From NCBI RefSeq assembly GCF_004005485.1, contig NZ_RZUL01000006.1, forward strand, positions 1 through 64,000: 64,000 nucleotides of DNA, in the 5' to 3' direction. Origin of the DNA: Sphingobium algorifonticola (GTDB lineage Bacteria; Pseudomonadota; Alphaproteobacteria; Sphingomonadales; Sphingomonadaceae). A program made the position numbers and the translations under genes. Below are positions 1 to 8,670 of this stretch, piece by piece. Below the pieces are notes generated by a model, which saw nothing but the letters and a program-made list of their open reading frames with translations, made no database searches and was not told where the DNA came from. Position 1 is the first letter of the stretch. Each line of letters starts with the position of its first letter.

Positions 1-168
1 TGTTGAAGATCAACCCGATCCGGACGCCTTGCGACCGCTGCGCGCCGTCAACTCCCTACTTGCCGCGTGACGTTCGCTATCCGTTCGCCCTTTCCGTGCA
101 GATACGTCACTTTCGTGTAGTCACCCCTCACTGGCGAGTACCTTTGGCCCAAGGACGCCGGCGCTTAG
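1..168. other. No gene seen; sequence upstream of the truncated phosphorylase
   Basis: This stretch should hold the N-terminal half of the phosphorylase at 169-1146, but none of the three forward frames resembles that family. The phosphorylase frame is closed by a TAG at 166-168 and by earlier stops. I recognise no insertion-sequence end or transposase remnant. It may be foreign sequence joined to the gene by a rearrangement, but its origin cannot be told from the window. Confidence 0.4.
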
Positions 169-1146
169 GGTGTCATTCCGCCCTCAGCCGGAACCGACCC
201 CATCATCGTCGCAATCGTGACGGCTTGCGGTCTCATCATGCCCAAGACCTCGTCACGGGCGATTACATCGCCTGCGGGAACGGCCGATGCCATGGAAACG
301 CTCGCTCCCGTCGATCTGGACGTGGCCCAGATGCAAAAAGTGGTCGCAGCCGAAGGTGGCTGTGTCGCCTGGGGTGGCACCGTCCGCCTCAGTCCCGCGG
401 ATGATATCTTCATCGGCGTAGAGAGGGCGCTCGACATCGACACCGAAGGACAACTGGTCGCGTCCGTCCTGTCCAAGAAGATCGCTGCGGGTGCAAGTCA
501 TGTCGTGATCGACATTCCCGTCGGCCCGACGGCCAAGGTGCGCAGCAACGCGGCTGCCGACAAGCTCGCGGCAAGGCTCGCAGCGATCGCCGCCCGTTTC
601 GATATCCATGTCGAGTGCATTCAGACCGATGGCACCCAGCCGGTGGGACGCGGGGTTGGACCCGCTCTCGAGGCATTCGATGTGCTCGCCGTGCTGCAAT
701 GTCTCCCCGACGCGCCGGCTGACCTCAAGGATCGCGCCTGCCTTCTTGCCGGCACGATCCTCGAATTGGGAGGCGCGGCGGCTCCCGGTGCCGGCAGGGC
801 CTTGGCCGAATGCGCGCTCGCGCGGGGCGATGCCTGGCGCAAATTCGAGAAAATCCGCGCGGCGCAGGGCGGCGCCCGGGAGCCTCCTCGCGCCGCGCTG
901 ACGCGGGACATTGCTGCCCGGCACAGCGGCCGCGTCACGCATATAGACAATCGGCGGATCGGCCGCCTCGCAAAACTGGCAGGCGCCCCTGACCGGCCTG
1001 CCGCAGGACTTCGTCTCGCCGTCCGTCTGGGAGATGATATCGCCGCAGGGCAGCCGCTTTTGCGTCTCCATGCCGATTCCCAGGGTGAGATGGCCTATGC
1101 GCTGGCCTATGCCGAGGCAAATTCCGATATGATCGCCATTGCATGA
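169..1146 (+). pseudogene. 5'-truncated thymidine/AMP phosphorylase-like gene
   Basis: The predicted product matches the C-terminal part of the roughly 500-residue putative thymidine phosphorylase family, which is related to archaeal AMP phosphorylase and carries out phosphorolysis of nucleosides or nucleoside monophosphates. The visible part starts in the catalytic domain just before the conserved KTSSRAITSPAGTADAME stretch and continues with RLSPADD and the lysine-rich LVASVLSKKIAAG segment through the C-terminal domain. The expected N-terminal domain and phosphate-binding loop (about 190 residues) are absent. The first possible start is the GTG at 217, inside a conserved core strand. The stop overlaps the next gene by four bases (ATGA), so the two were translationally coupled. 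I infer a dead remnant, though the 3' part still lies in front of the PRPP-synthetase-like gene. Confidence 0.75.
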
Positions 1147-2054
1147 TGAGATCGATGCTATTCTCGATGCCAGGCAATGAAGCGCTCACCGCCAGCCTCA
1201 GCGCGCGGGGCGGGTGGGCGCTCGGCGCGCTGGAGGTCCGCCGCTTCCCGGACGAGGAAAGCTATGTGCGCCTTATGTCGGACGTTAAGGGCAAATCCGC
1301 CGCGATCATCTGCACGCTCGCCCGTCCGGACGCGCAACTACTGCCACTCCTGTTCGCCTGTCGTCTCCTCAGGGAAGGCGGAGCGCGGTCGATCGAGCTT
1401 GTGGCGCCTTACCTCGCCTATATGCGGCAGGACCAGCGGTTTCATGTGGGAGAAGCGCTGACGTCCAGGCACTTTGCTGATCTTCTCTCGCAAGCCTTCG
1501 ACGGCCTCATCACCGTCGATCCCCATCTCCATCGCTATCGCAGCCTGAGCGACGTCTACACGATCGATGCAGTGTCGCTCAGCGCATCCCCTTTTCTCGC
1601 GGACTGGATCGGCACTAATATCGAGCGCCCGCTGGTGATCGGGCCAGACAGTGAAAGTGAACAGTGGGCCGGCGCGATCGCGGCGGCCTGCGCCGCACCG
1701 CATGTTGTTTTCTCCAAGTCGCGCAGGGGGGACCGCGATGTCCGTGTCGAGGCGACCAATCTCAACGCGTGGCGCGGACACAACCCGGTGCTTGTCGATG
1801 ATGTGATTTCCTCCGGGGAGACCCTCGCAGACGCTGCGCGGGCAATCCTTGCGCAGGGCTTCGCGCCGCCCGTCTGTATCGCCGTTCATGGCGTTTTCGC
1901 ATCGGGCGCCGAGCAGGCGCTCCATGGCTTGGGATGCCGCGTCGTGACCACGAACGCCATAGCCCATGGGAGCAATGCCATCGATCTCACGCCCCTCTTG
2001 TGTGGCGCCCTCGGGGCAAGACTGGGCGCGGAGCGCCCGTGCCCAACTACGTAG
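1143..2054 (+). CDS. Ribose-phosphate pyrophosphokinase (PRPP synthetase)-like protein
   Basis: The 303-residue protein has the two phosphoribosyltransferase-like domains of PRPP synthetases. Visible signatures are FPDEESYVRL near residue 35, the PYLAYMRQDQRF flexible-loop/ATP region, TVDPHLHRY, and the ribose-5-phosphate loop VLVDDVISSGETL near residue 220. It is slightly shorter and more divergent than housekeeping Prs (about 315 residues), and the island location suggests a specialised paralogue. The ATG lies in the stop region of the upstream phosphorylase gene (ATGA overlap). That pairing suggests a link between phosphorolysis of nucleotides and ribose-phosphate recycling under energy stress; the link is inference, and the partner is truncated here. 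Confidence 0.8.
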   Translation: MMRSMLFSMPGNEALTASLSARGGWALGALEVRRFPDEESYVRLMSDVKGKSAAIICTLARPDAQLLPLLFACRLLREGGARSIELVAPYLAYMRQDQRFHVGEALTSRHFADLLSQAFDGLITVDPHLHRYRSLSDVYTIDAVSLSASPFLADWIGTNIERPLVIGPDSESEQWAGAIAAACAAPHVVFSKSRRGDRDVRVEATNLNAWRGHNPVLVDDVISSGETLADAARAILAQGFAPPVCIAVHGVFASGAEQALHGLGCRVVTTNAIAHGSNAIDLTPLLCGALGARLGAERPCPTT

Positions 2055-2118
2055 ATAAACTGAATGAACGATCGTTGGCCTCTCGCTAGCAGTGGTGAAA
2101 AGCAGCAAGGAGGCCAGC

Positions 2119-2940
2119 ATGGCGATCAAGGATCTGCTCGCGGTTGTCGATACCGGTGACAAGGATGAGCAATTCATCAAGGATGCCCTGAGTTTTGCGG
2201 AATTTCACGATGCAAAGCTCACTTTCCTGGTGCTCTCGATCATTCCGACGGGCGATTATGGCGGCATGTGGGGAACACCCTTCGTTATCCTGCAGGACTT
2301 TGCAGAAGCGGTCGAAATCAAGGAAAAGCGGCTTGCCGAGCGTACGCGCCTGTCGAACATCGAGGTGCGCACCATTTCCGATCAGCCAGGTGTCATGCTT
2401 ACCAAGGCCGCCGTTCAGGCGCGTTACGCCGACATGGTTCTCTTCGGGCCGGCAGAGGCCTATGATTATCCCCCGGTGCGGCGCGAAACGATCGAAAGCA
2501 TCCTCTTCGCATCGGGGCGCCCGGTCCTCATCCTGCCCGAGGGCTATCAGCCTCGCACCTTCGACTCTGTCGCGCTCGGGTGGAATGCGTCGCGAGAAGC
2601 GACGCACGCGCTTCGCGATGCGACCGCTGTCGCCAAGCCGGGCGCTCACGTCAAAGTGCTCGTGCTCGATGGTCGCCCTTCGACCAAGGGTCATGGCTCG
2701 GATCCCGGCGCCGACATTGCTCGCCATCTTGCGCGGCACGGCTTTGCCGCCGATGTCGTGCCCCTCAACGCACTGGAAAAGAGCGATGCGCAGGCCCTGG
2801 TACAGGGTGCCCGTCAGCACGGCGCCGATGTGCTCGCGCTCGGCGCTTATGGTCATTCCCGTCTGCGCGAGATGGTGCTCGGCGGCGTCACCCGCGAGCT
2901 GATCGCGGGCGCCGCCCTCCCGCTGCTCTTCTCGCACTGA
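2119..2940 (+). CDS. Universal stress protein, tandem UspA domains
   Basis: The product (273 residues) has two UspA folds. The second ends with the ATP-binding pattern ALGAYGHSRLREMVLGG followed by TRELI, typical of nucleotide-binding Usp proteins. I chose the ATG at 2119 over an upstream GTG at 2092 because AAGGAGG lies directly in front of it. Such double-domain Usp proteins are cytoplasmic and accumulate during starvation, oxygen limitation or other stress. It follows the phosphorylase and PRPP-synthetase genes in the same direction and probably belongs to the same transcript. Confidence 0.85.
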   Translation: MAIKDLLAVVDTGDKDEQFIKDALSFAEFHDAKLTFLVLSIIPTGDYGGMWGTPFVILQDFAEAVEIKEKRLAERTRLSNIEVRTISDQPGVMLTKAAVQARYADMVLFGPAEAYDYPPVRRETIESILFASGRPVLILPEGYQPRTFDSVALGWNASREATHALRDATAVAKPGAHVKVLVLDGRPSTKGHGSDPGADIARHLARHGFAADVVPLNALEKSDAQALVQGARQHGADVLALGAYGHSRLREMVLGGVTRELIAGAALPLLFSH

Positions 2941-2975
2941 TGGCCTGACTGGAGCAACTGACAGTCCCGGTATAA

Positions 2976-3003
2976 GCCCTGGCCCGCTTCGGCGCGCCAG
3001 GGC
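2976..3003 (+). terminator. Possible hairpin terminator after the Usp gene
   Basis: A perfect 8-base inverted repeat (GCCCTGGC and GCCAGGGC) encloses a 12-base spacer 35 bases after the Usp stop codon. There is no U-tract, so intrinsic termination is uncertain, but the position between two co-oriented genes fits. Confidence 0.35.
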
Positions 3004-3088
3004 GCTCGGGCGCTGCGCATCCGTAAAAATACGCAGTGCAGCGCGTGGACCCTCGTCTGCATAGTTCCTGACATGTTCGGGAGGTTCG

Positions 3089-3322
3089 ATGCATCACGAC
3101 GATCGACACGACGAAGCCGCCGTCACGGCTGCGCACAGCGCGAGCGATGATGAGGCGAGCGAGGCGCGGCGGCTTGCGGCGCTTCATGGCAGACGGACAG
3201 GGCAATATCTGGTAGACGAGATGCAGGCGGCGCTCCGGGCAGGCGATGCCGAGCGTGCAGCCTATTTCGACCGTCTGCGTCGGCTCATGCCATTGGATAT
3301 AGCGCTTCGCTCGGAAGGCTGA
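3089..3322 (+). CDS. Hypothetical protein, 77 residues
   Basis: I do not recognise this small protein. It is His/Asp-rich at the N-terminus and then mostly charged and helical, with no membrane segment or signal peptide. A GGGAGG ribosome-binding site sits at the right distance from the ATG at 3089. It stands alone between the Usp gene and the convergent Mg2+ ATPase gene. Function unknown; coding status rests on the ribosome-binding site and codon composition. Confidence 0.55.
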   Translation: MHHDDRHDEAAVTAAHSASDDEASEARRLAALHGRRTGQYLVDEMQAALRAGDAERAAYFDRLRRLMPLDIALRSEG

Positions 3323-3409
3323 GATCTTCTGGCCGGATCGGAACGCACGCTACAAAGACAGAGCGACGGAAAGCCATATTCGTATGGGCAAAACCATAGC
3401 GAATAGCAG

Positions 3410-5968
3410 CTAGGCCAAGTTGGCGGCAGTCAGCATATTATGGCTTCGCGCAGGAGAAGCCCGCAACGCATAACCCTTGAGCCATTCGGCGGTGGCCAGA
3501 TAGACGAGGATCAGCGCTGCTATCCCGGCGATGAGCGACGCGCTCGGGCTGGTAAAGCCCAGCACCCCTGCCCAGGGACCGAAGGGAAGCGCCAAAGCGC
3601 CCGCCATGCCCAGCACCGCACTGGCGACGAGTGCGCGATGCGGCCGGCTGCGCCAGAAGGGAAGGCTGGTTCGGATCACGAACCCCACCAGGATCTGGGA
3701 CGCCATGGACTCGATGAACCAGGCGCCACGAAATTCGCCGATACCGGCATGCGCGACGCCGATGAGCAAGGCGAAGGTCGCAATGTCGAAGAGGGATGAG
3801 AGCGGGCCCATGATCGCGGTGAAGCGCATGATGGCCGCCATGTCCCAGGCATGGGGCTTTGCAAGATCCTCCCTGTCGGCGCCATCGAGGGGGATGCCGA
3901 TTTGCGAGAGATCGTAGAGCAGGTTGTTGAGCAACACCTGCACCGGCGTGAGCGGCAGGAACGGCAACCAGAGCGAGGCAACCGCCATGGTCAGCATATT
4001 GCCGAAGTTCGAGCTCGTACCCATGCGCAGATATTTCATGATGTTCGCATAGGTGCGCCGGCCTTCGAGCACGCCGTCCGCGAGCACGCCGAGATCGGGG
4101 GCCAGCAGGATCATGTCGGCGGCGTCGCGGGCCACGTCGGTCGCACCGTCCACAGAGAGGCCCACATCGGCCGCGCGGATTGCCGGCGCATCGTTGATGC
4201 CGTCACCAATGAAGCCGACCGTGTGCCCCCTTGCGCGCAGCGCACGCACGATCCGTGTCTTCTGATCGGGTGTGACGCGGGCGAATATGTCGACCGCCTC
4301 GACCCGTGCAGCGAGCGCCTGATCGCTGAGCGCCGCGATCTCGCTGCCGGTCATCATGCCATTGACGGGAAGAGAGAGCGTGCCCACGAGATGGCGCACC
4401 ACGGGGGCGGCATCGCCCGAAATCACCTTGATCCCGATGCCGGCCGCTTCGAGCCGGGCAACGGCGCTTGTCGCGCTCGGCTTGGGAGGATCGACAAAAA
4501 CACAGTAGCCGCAAAATATCAGGCCGCCATCGTCATCCTGCTCGATACGGGTACGCCCAGGAGCAGCCTTCCACGCTACACCCAACAGGCGCAGACCCTC
4601 GGCGGCGCGTGCATCATGCAGATCGATGATTTCCCTGCGCAGCGCTTCGTCGAGAAGCATGGTCCGGCCGTCAGCCGTCTGGGCCCGATCGCATAGCGCC
4701 AGGACCGTTTCCGGTGCGCCCTTCACGATCTCAACGCGGTCCGCGCCGTGCTCGGCAAGAACCGATACCCGGCGTCTTTCGAAGTCGAACGGCCGCTCGT
4801 CGATCTTCGTCCAGCCCGAGAGCGCCTTGTCCGCCATATGTTCAAGCAAGGCTTCGTCGAGGGGACTCTTGAGGCCGCTTTCGAACCGGGCGTTGACAGC
4901 GGCCAACTCGATAACCCGCTCGCAATCGCGGCCATCGAGGCCCGGATGGCCCACCAGCGTGATATGGGCCTCGGTCAAGGTGCCGGTCTTGTCGGTGCAC
5001 AATATGTCCATCTGCCCCAGATCATGGATCGAGGAGAGCCGCTTCACGACCACCCGTGAGGCTGCCATCCGCTGCGCGCCCCGCGATAGTGCGACGGTCA
5101 TGATCATGGGGAGGAGTTCAGGGGTGAGCCCGACCGCAAGCGCCATCGCGAAGAGAAAGGACTGCAGCGGCGGGCGGCCGAGGGCAAGATGGGCGAGGAG
5201 CACGAACAGCACGAGGAATATGGTGAGGCGCACGATCAGCATGCCCAAACGGTGGATGCCGTGCTCGAATGCGGTTGGCGCGGGAGTCTCGTGCAGCGCG
5301 TCCGCGATTGCGCCGAGGCGTGTCCGCTTGCCGGTCGCGACGACCAGCATCTGCAGGGATCCTGCGACAAGCGATGTGCCGCGGAAGACGACGCCGCTCG
5401 TGTCATCGTCTCCCGGTCCTGCGTCGAAGGGCTGGGGTTTCTTCTCGACCGGGTAAGGTTCGCCGGTGAGCAGGGCCTCGTTCGCCTGCGCCGCGTTGGC
5501 CGAAAGGATGATGCCATCGGCCGGAACCAGATCACCCGCGCTCAGCGCCACGACATCACCTGCAACGAGATCCTGGACGGGTTGCTCCACGAAGGCGCCA
5601 TCGCGCAGAACCTGTGTGCGCAGCGCAATCGATTGCCGGAGGGCGTCGGCCGCGTTCTGGGCCCTGTGCTCCTGTATCATGTCGAGCAGCGTGGACAGCA
5701 GGATCACGGCTGCAATGATCGTAAAGCTCACAAGGTCGCCCGTCAGTCCGGCAACGGCCGAGGCGGCCAGCAGAATGAGGACGAGCGGATTGGCGAGGCG
5801 CCGCGCCAGGTCGAACAGCAACCGGCGGTGCTGCGCGGAGCCAAGGCTGTTCGGTCCATCCTGCGCCAGGCGCTGGGCGGCAATCTGTGCGGACAATCCT
5901 GCCGGTGAACCGCCGACCGCCTGGATCGCGGCCTGCGCGGATGAGGTCCAGAATCGTGTTTCGCTCAT
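3410..5968 (-). CDS. Magnesium-translocating P-type ATPase (MgtA/MgtB type)
   Basis: The protein (852 residues from the ATG at 5968) is a P-type ATPase of the Mg2+/Ca2+-like P3B group. It has an N-terminal cation-ATPase domain (SAQIAAQRLAQDGPNSLG), the actuator-domain LTGEP motif, the phosphorylated Asp in DKTGTLT near residue 326, the hinge GDGINDAPAIRAADVG, and about ten membrane segments. An in-frame extension to 6280 exists, but it would overlap the divergent gene at 6078 and is Pro/Arg-rich without family resemblance, so I start at MSETRF. MgtA-type pumps import Mg2+ at the inner membrane at ATP cost. In this island it probably serves ion homeostasis under stress. Confidence 0.88.
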   Translation of the reverse strand: MSETRFWTSSAQAAIQAVGGSPAGLSAQIAAQRLAQDGPNSLGSAQHRRLLFDLARRLANPLVLILLAASAVAGLTGDLVSFTIIAAVILLSTLLDMIQEHRAQNAADALRQSIALRTQVLRDGAFVEQPVQDLVAGDVVALSAGDLVPADGIILSANAAQANEALLTGEPYPVEKKPQPFDAGPGDDDTSGVVFRGTSLVAGSLQMLVVATGKRTRLGAIADALHETPAPTAFEHGIHRLGMLIVRLTIFLVLFVLLAHLALGRPPLQSFLFAMALAVGLTPELLPMIMTVALSRGAQRMAASRVVVKRLSSIHDLGQMDILCTDKTGTLTEAHITLVGHPGLDGRDCERVIELAAVNARFESGLKSPLDEALLEHMADKALSGWTKIDERPFDFERRRVSVLAEHGADRVEIVKGAPETVLALCDRAQTADGRTMLLDEALRREIIDLHDARAAEGLRLLGVAWKAAPGRTRIEQDDDGGLIFCGYCVFVDPPKPSATSAVARLEAAGIGIKVISGDAAPVVRHLVGTLSLPVNGMMTGSEIAALSDQALAARVEAVDIFARVTPDQKTRIVRALRARGHTVGFIGDGINDAPAIRAADVGLSVDGATDVARDAADMILLAPDLGVLADGVLEGRRTYANIMKYLRMGTSSNFGNMLTMAVASLWLPFLPLTPVQVLLNNLLYDLSQIGIPLDGADREDLAKPHAWDMAAIMRFTAIMGPLSSLFDIATFALLIGVAHAGIGEFRGAWFIESMASQILVGFVIRTSLPFWRSRPHRALVASAVLGMAGALALPFGPWAGVLGFTSPSASLIAGIAALILVYLATAEWLKGYALRASPARSHNMLTAANLA

Positions 5969-6012
5969 AGGGGCGCCCGCGCTCGTGCTGCTCGGCCGGC
6001 AAGCCCTTTGGA

Positions 6013-6037
6013 ATACCGGCAGACCCGCCTGCGGTAT
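6013..6037. promoter_or_regulatory. Imperfect dyad between divergent genes
   Basis: ATACCGGCAG (6013-6022) and CTGCGGTAT (6029-6037) form a near-perfect inverted repeat with one extra G in the left arm. It lies in the short region between the divergent ATPase and flippase-like genes, a natural place for an operator. No regulator can be assigned. Confidence 0.3.
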
Positions 6038-6077
6038 CGCCCCGACATTCCCAATCCGCAATGCTACGTAACGACGG

Positions 6078-7175
6078 ATGGACCTGGAAGGCGCAGGGTT
6101 GGCGAGTCTCCCGGAAGGGGCTGATACAATGGATGGAGATGAACTGCCTAGGGTCGGCGCCGAGCCTGCCGGCGCGCAAGGCGGCGGATGGCGGTCCTGG
6201 TTTTTCGGCGTCGTCATCGCCGCCGCCCTGCTCGGAGCGGTTCTCCATTTCGGCGAGATTCGCAATTTCGGCCGCCTCATAACGCGGGCGCAGCCGCTCT
6301 GGCTTGGTCTGGCCGTCCTTCTGCAGGTTTCGACCTATGCAAGTGTCGCTGCCGGCTGGTCTGCCGTCCTGACAGCCGCGGGCACACCCCGGCCGCTCCC
6401 CCGGCTTGCCCGGATCGCCGTCGGCAAGCTTTTCGCCGACCAGGCCGTGCCAAGCGCCGGCATGGGGGGCAACATCCTGCTGGTCGATCAGCTGTGCGGA
6501 TTGGGCGTTGCGCGCGGCACGGCCGTTGCCGCGCTGCTGATCTCGATGATCGGCTTTTACGCCGCCTATGCGGTCTTCGCGCTCGCCATGCTCGGCCTGC
6601 TGTGGCTGCACGACAAGGCAACCCCTCTCATGGCAGGGCTCGTCACGACGTTCCTGCTTGTCGCGCTTGCGATTCCATCACTGGCGCTCTGGCTCCGGCA
6701 GCGTGGCAGCGCACCCTTGCCGCCGCGTCTCGAGCGCATAGGCGTGGTCCGGGCCTTGCTCGGCTCGGTCGCGCAGGCCCCTACCAAACTCCTCGCCAAT
6801 CGCCGCCTCCTGCTGGTCGTCACCGCTTGCAATGCCCTCATTTTTCTTGCCGATGCGGGATCCTTCTTCGCGTGCCTGAGGGCGCTGGGACAGCCGGTCT
6901 CTCCCGAAACCGCCTATATCGCGCTCATCATGGCGTCGATCGTCGCGACGCTGGGGCCGATACCGCTCGGCCTTGGAAGTTTCGAGGCGACGGCCGTCGC
7001 GACGCTTCGCCTGCTCGGCACGCCGGTCGAGCCGGCGTTCGCCGGCACGATGCTCCTGCGGCTTCTCACGCTCTGGCTGCCGCTCATTCCCGGCATGATC
7101 ATCATGAGATCCGATCTCAAAAGGCGGAAAAGGCCTCCGGCGCGAGGGTCGGGGCAGGGGGCGCGGCATCCGTAG
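6078..7175 (+). CDS. Flippase-like integral membrane protein (UPF0104/AglD family)
   Basis: This protein of up to 365 residues has about eight hydrophobic segments and the family's conserved region GKLFADQAVPSAGMGGN, plus a late GPIPLGLGSFEATAV segment. Members resemble the membrane (flippase) domain of lysylphosphatidylglycerol synthases and are thought to move lipid-linked substrates, but the substrate is unknown. The start may instead be the ATG at 6129, since the first 17 residues are not conserved-looking. It is divergent from the Mg2+ ATPase gene and followed by the second Usp gene. Confidence 0.75.
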   Translation: MDLEGAGLASLPEGADTMDGDELPRVGAEPAGAQGGGWRSWFFGVVIAAALLGAVLHFGEIRNFGRLITRAQPLWLGLAVLLQVSTYASVAAGWSAVLTAAGTPRPLPRLARIAVGKLFADQAVPSAGMGGNILLVDQLCGLGVARGTAVAALLISMIGFYAAYAVFALAMLGLLWLHDKATPLMAGLVTTFLLVALAIPSLALWLRQRGSAPLPPRLERIGVVRALLGSVAQAPTKLLANRRLLLVVTACNALIFLADAGSFFACLRALGQPVSPETAYIALIMASIVATLGPIPLGLGSFEATAVATLRLLGTPVEPAFAGTMLLRLLTLWLPLIPGMIIMRSDLKRRKRPPARGSGQGARHP

Positions 7176-7247
7176 AGTCCCGAATACCGGGCCGCACGCG
7201 GCAGGCTCAGAAGGATGGTCAACAAGCCAAGTGCGATGGAGACGGCC

Positions 7248-8054
7248 ATGAAGAACATTCTTTTGCTGCTGCACGACGATGTCGGCCAGGAGGCCCGCCT
7301 GCAGGCGGCGCTCGACCTTACGCGTTCGCTCGACGGACATCTGACCTGTCTCGATGTCGCAATTCTTCCTGCACTCATGGGCGATCCCTATTGTCAGGAC
7401 GGCAGCGCCATTCTCCTGCAGGAGGAGCGGGCCCGCGAAGACGTCAATCAATCCCGCATCCGTGAGCGACTGGACCGTGAGGATGTTTCCTGGGAAATTG
7501 CGCAGGTCACCGGCGATCTTGCGCCATGCCTGAGCGATGCAGCGGGTCTTGCCGATCTCATCGTCGTCAATCGCAAGCTGGACGAATTTCCCTATCCGGA
7601 CATGGCTAACCTTGTCGGTGAGCTCGTCGTCAAGTCCGGCAAGCCCGTCATCGCCGTGCCCGACGATATCCGCAGCTTCAATGCGGCCGGCCGGGCGATC
7701 GTCGCCTGGGATGGCTCTCCCGCCAGTATGGCGGCGCTGCAAGCCGCAACGCCGCTCCTGAAGCTTTCGGAATCGGTCATCATCGTGGAAATCGACGATG
7801 GCTCCCTGAAGACGCCTGCGCGGGAGGCAGCCGCCTATCTGTCGCAACATGGCATCCATGCGCTCATCCGTCTTGAAAAGTCGCATGGCCGCTCAGCCGG
7901 CGACATTCTCCTGTCCGAGATCAGGGACCGCAGCATCGACTATCTCGTCATGGGCGGGTTCGGGCACCGCCGCTTCGTCGAAGCCTTGTTCGGCGGCGTG
8001 ACCCGCACGCTCCTCGAAAAAAGCCCCGTACCGCTTTTCCTGGCGCATGGCTGA
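7248..8054 (+). CDS. Universal stress protein, tandem UspA domains
   Basis: This 268-residue protein has two UspA-like halves and ends with the nucleotide-binding pattern MGGFGHRRFVEALFGG then TRTLL. The ATG at 7248 (MKNILLLLHDD) is chosen because it begins directly with the first beta-strand; an in-frame upstream start at 7215 adds 11 residues without family resemblance. It is a diverged counterpart of the Usp at 2119 and lies 17 bases before the HdeD-like gene, so the two are probably co-transcribed. Confidence 0.83.
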   Translation: MKNILLLLHDDVGQEARLQAALDLTRSLDGHLTCLDVAILPALMGDPYCQDGSAILLQEERAREDVNQSRIRERLDREDVSWEIAQVTGDLAPCLSDAAGLADLIVVNRKLDEFPYPDMANLVGELVVKSGKPVIAVPDDIRSFNAAGRAIVAWDGSPASMAALQAATPLLKLSESVIIVEIDDGSLKTPAREAAAYLSQHGIHALIRLEKSHGRSAGDILLSEIRDRSIDYLVMGGFGHRRFVEALFGGVTRTLLEKSPVPLFLAHG

Positions 8055-8071
8055 ACTCGGAGCACATTATC

Positions 8072-8638
8072 ATGGCCACCGATTACCGGTCTCGGATCGA
8101 TGGGATAGCTGGCGATCATGATCGACCCGGCCATGCTGGCTGGGGATGGGTCGTCGGCTATGGCATCGCTCTGCTGCTGCTGGGACTGATGCCGTTCCTA
8201 CAACCGGTGATGGCGGGTCTGGCGCTGGCCTGGATCGTCGGTATCGTCCTCATCGCGGCGGGCGCTCTTGTCCTCTGGGCGGGGATTTCGGGCCGAGGCT
8301 GGCGGAACCGATGGATCGACATCGCTATCGGCATTCTGTCGCTGCTGACAGGCGGCGCGATGCTCGCGAGCCCGATGCTGGGCGCCTTGTCCCTCGCGTG
8401 GATGCTCGGCTTCTGGCTGGTTGTCTGCGGCATCGCCGAGCTCGCGGTGATCGCATCGGCCCGTCTCCATCGCGGATGGCTTGCGGTAATGGGCGTGATC
8501 GACATCGTGCTCGGCTGCTTCCTTTTCGCAGCCGATCCGGTCACGGCGCTGGCCTTTCTGGGGTTCGCCCTGGGAATCAGTCTTATATTCCGGGGTATGT
8601 CCCTTCTCTTTCTCGGCCTGCGTCTCAGGCAGTTCTGA
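8072..8638 (+). CDS. HdeD/DUF308 family membrane protein
   Basis: The product (188 residues) consists of six hydrophobic segments in three similar pairs, the layout of HdeD-like DUF308 proteins. E. coli HdeD is linked to acid resistance at high cell density, but the biochemical role is unknown. The hydrophilic N-terminus (about 25 residues) is cytosolic or an over-extended start. The gene follows the Usp gene closely and converges on the CDF transporter gene. Confidence 0.75.
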   Translation: MATDYRSRIDGIAGDHDRPGHAGWGWVVGYGIALLLLGLMPFLQPVMAGLALAWIVGIVLIAAGALVLWAGISGRGWRNRWIDIAIGILSLLTGGAMLASPMLGALSLAWMLGFWLVVCGIAELAVIASARLHRGWLAVMGVIDIVLGCFLFAADPVTALAFLGFALGISLIFRGMSLLFLGLRLRQF

Positions 8639-8670
8639 CGCGTCCGAAGCGAACCTCGCCAAAGCGGCTT

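Noticed and set aside
253..1071. Long minus-strand ORF opposite the phosphorylase
   Set aside because: It is the antisense of a recognisable gene; its translation is Arg/Gly-rich with no family resemblance, as expected in high-GC DNA.
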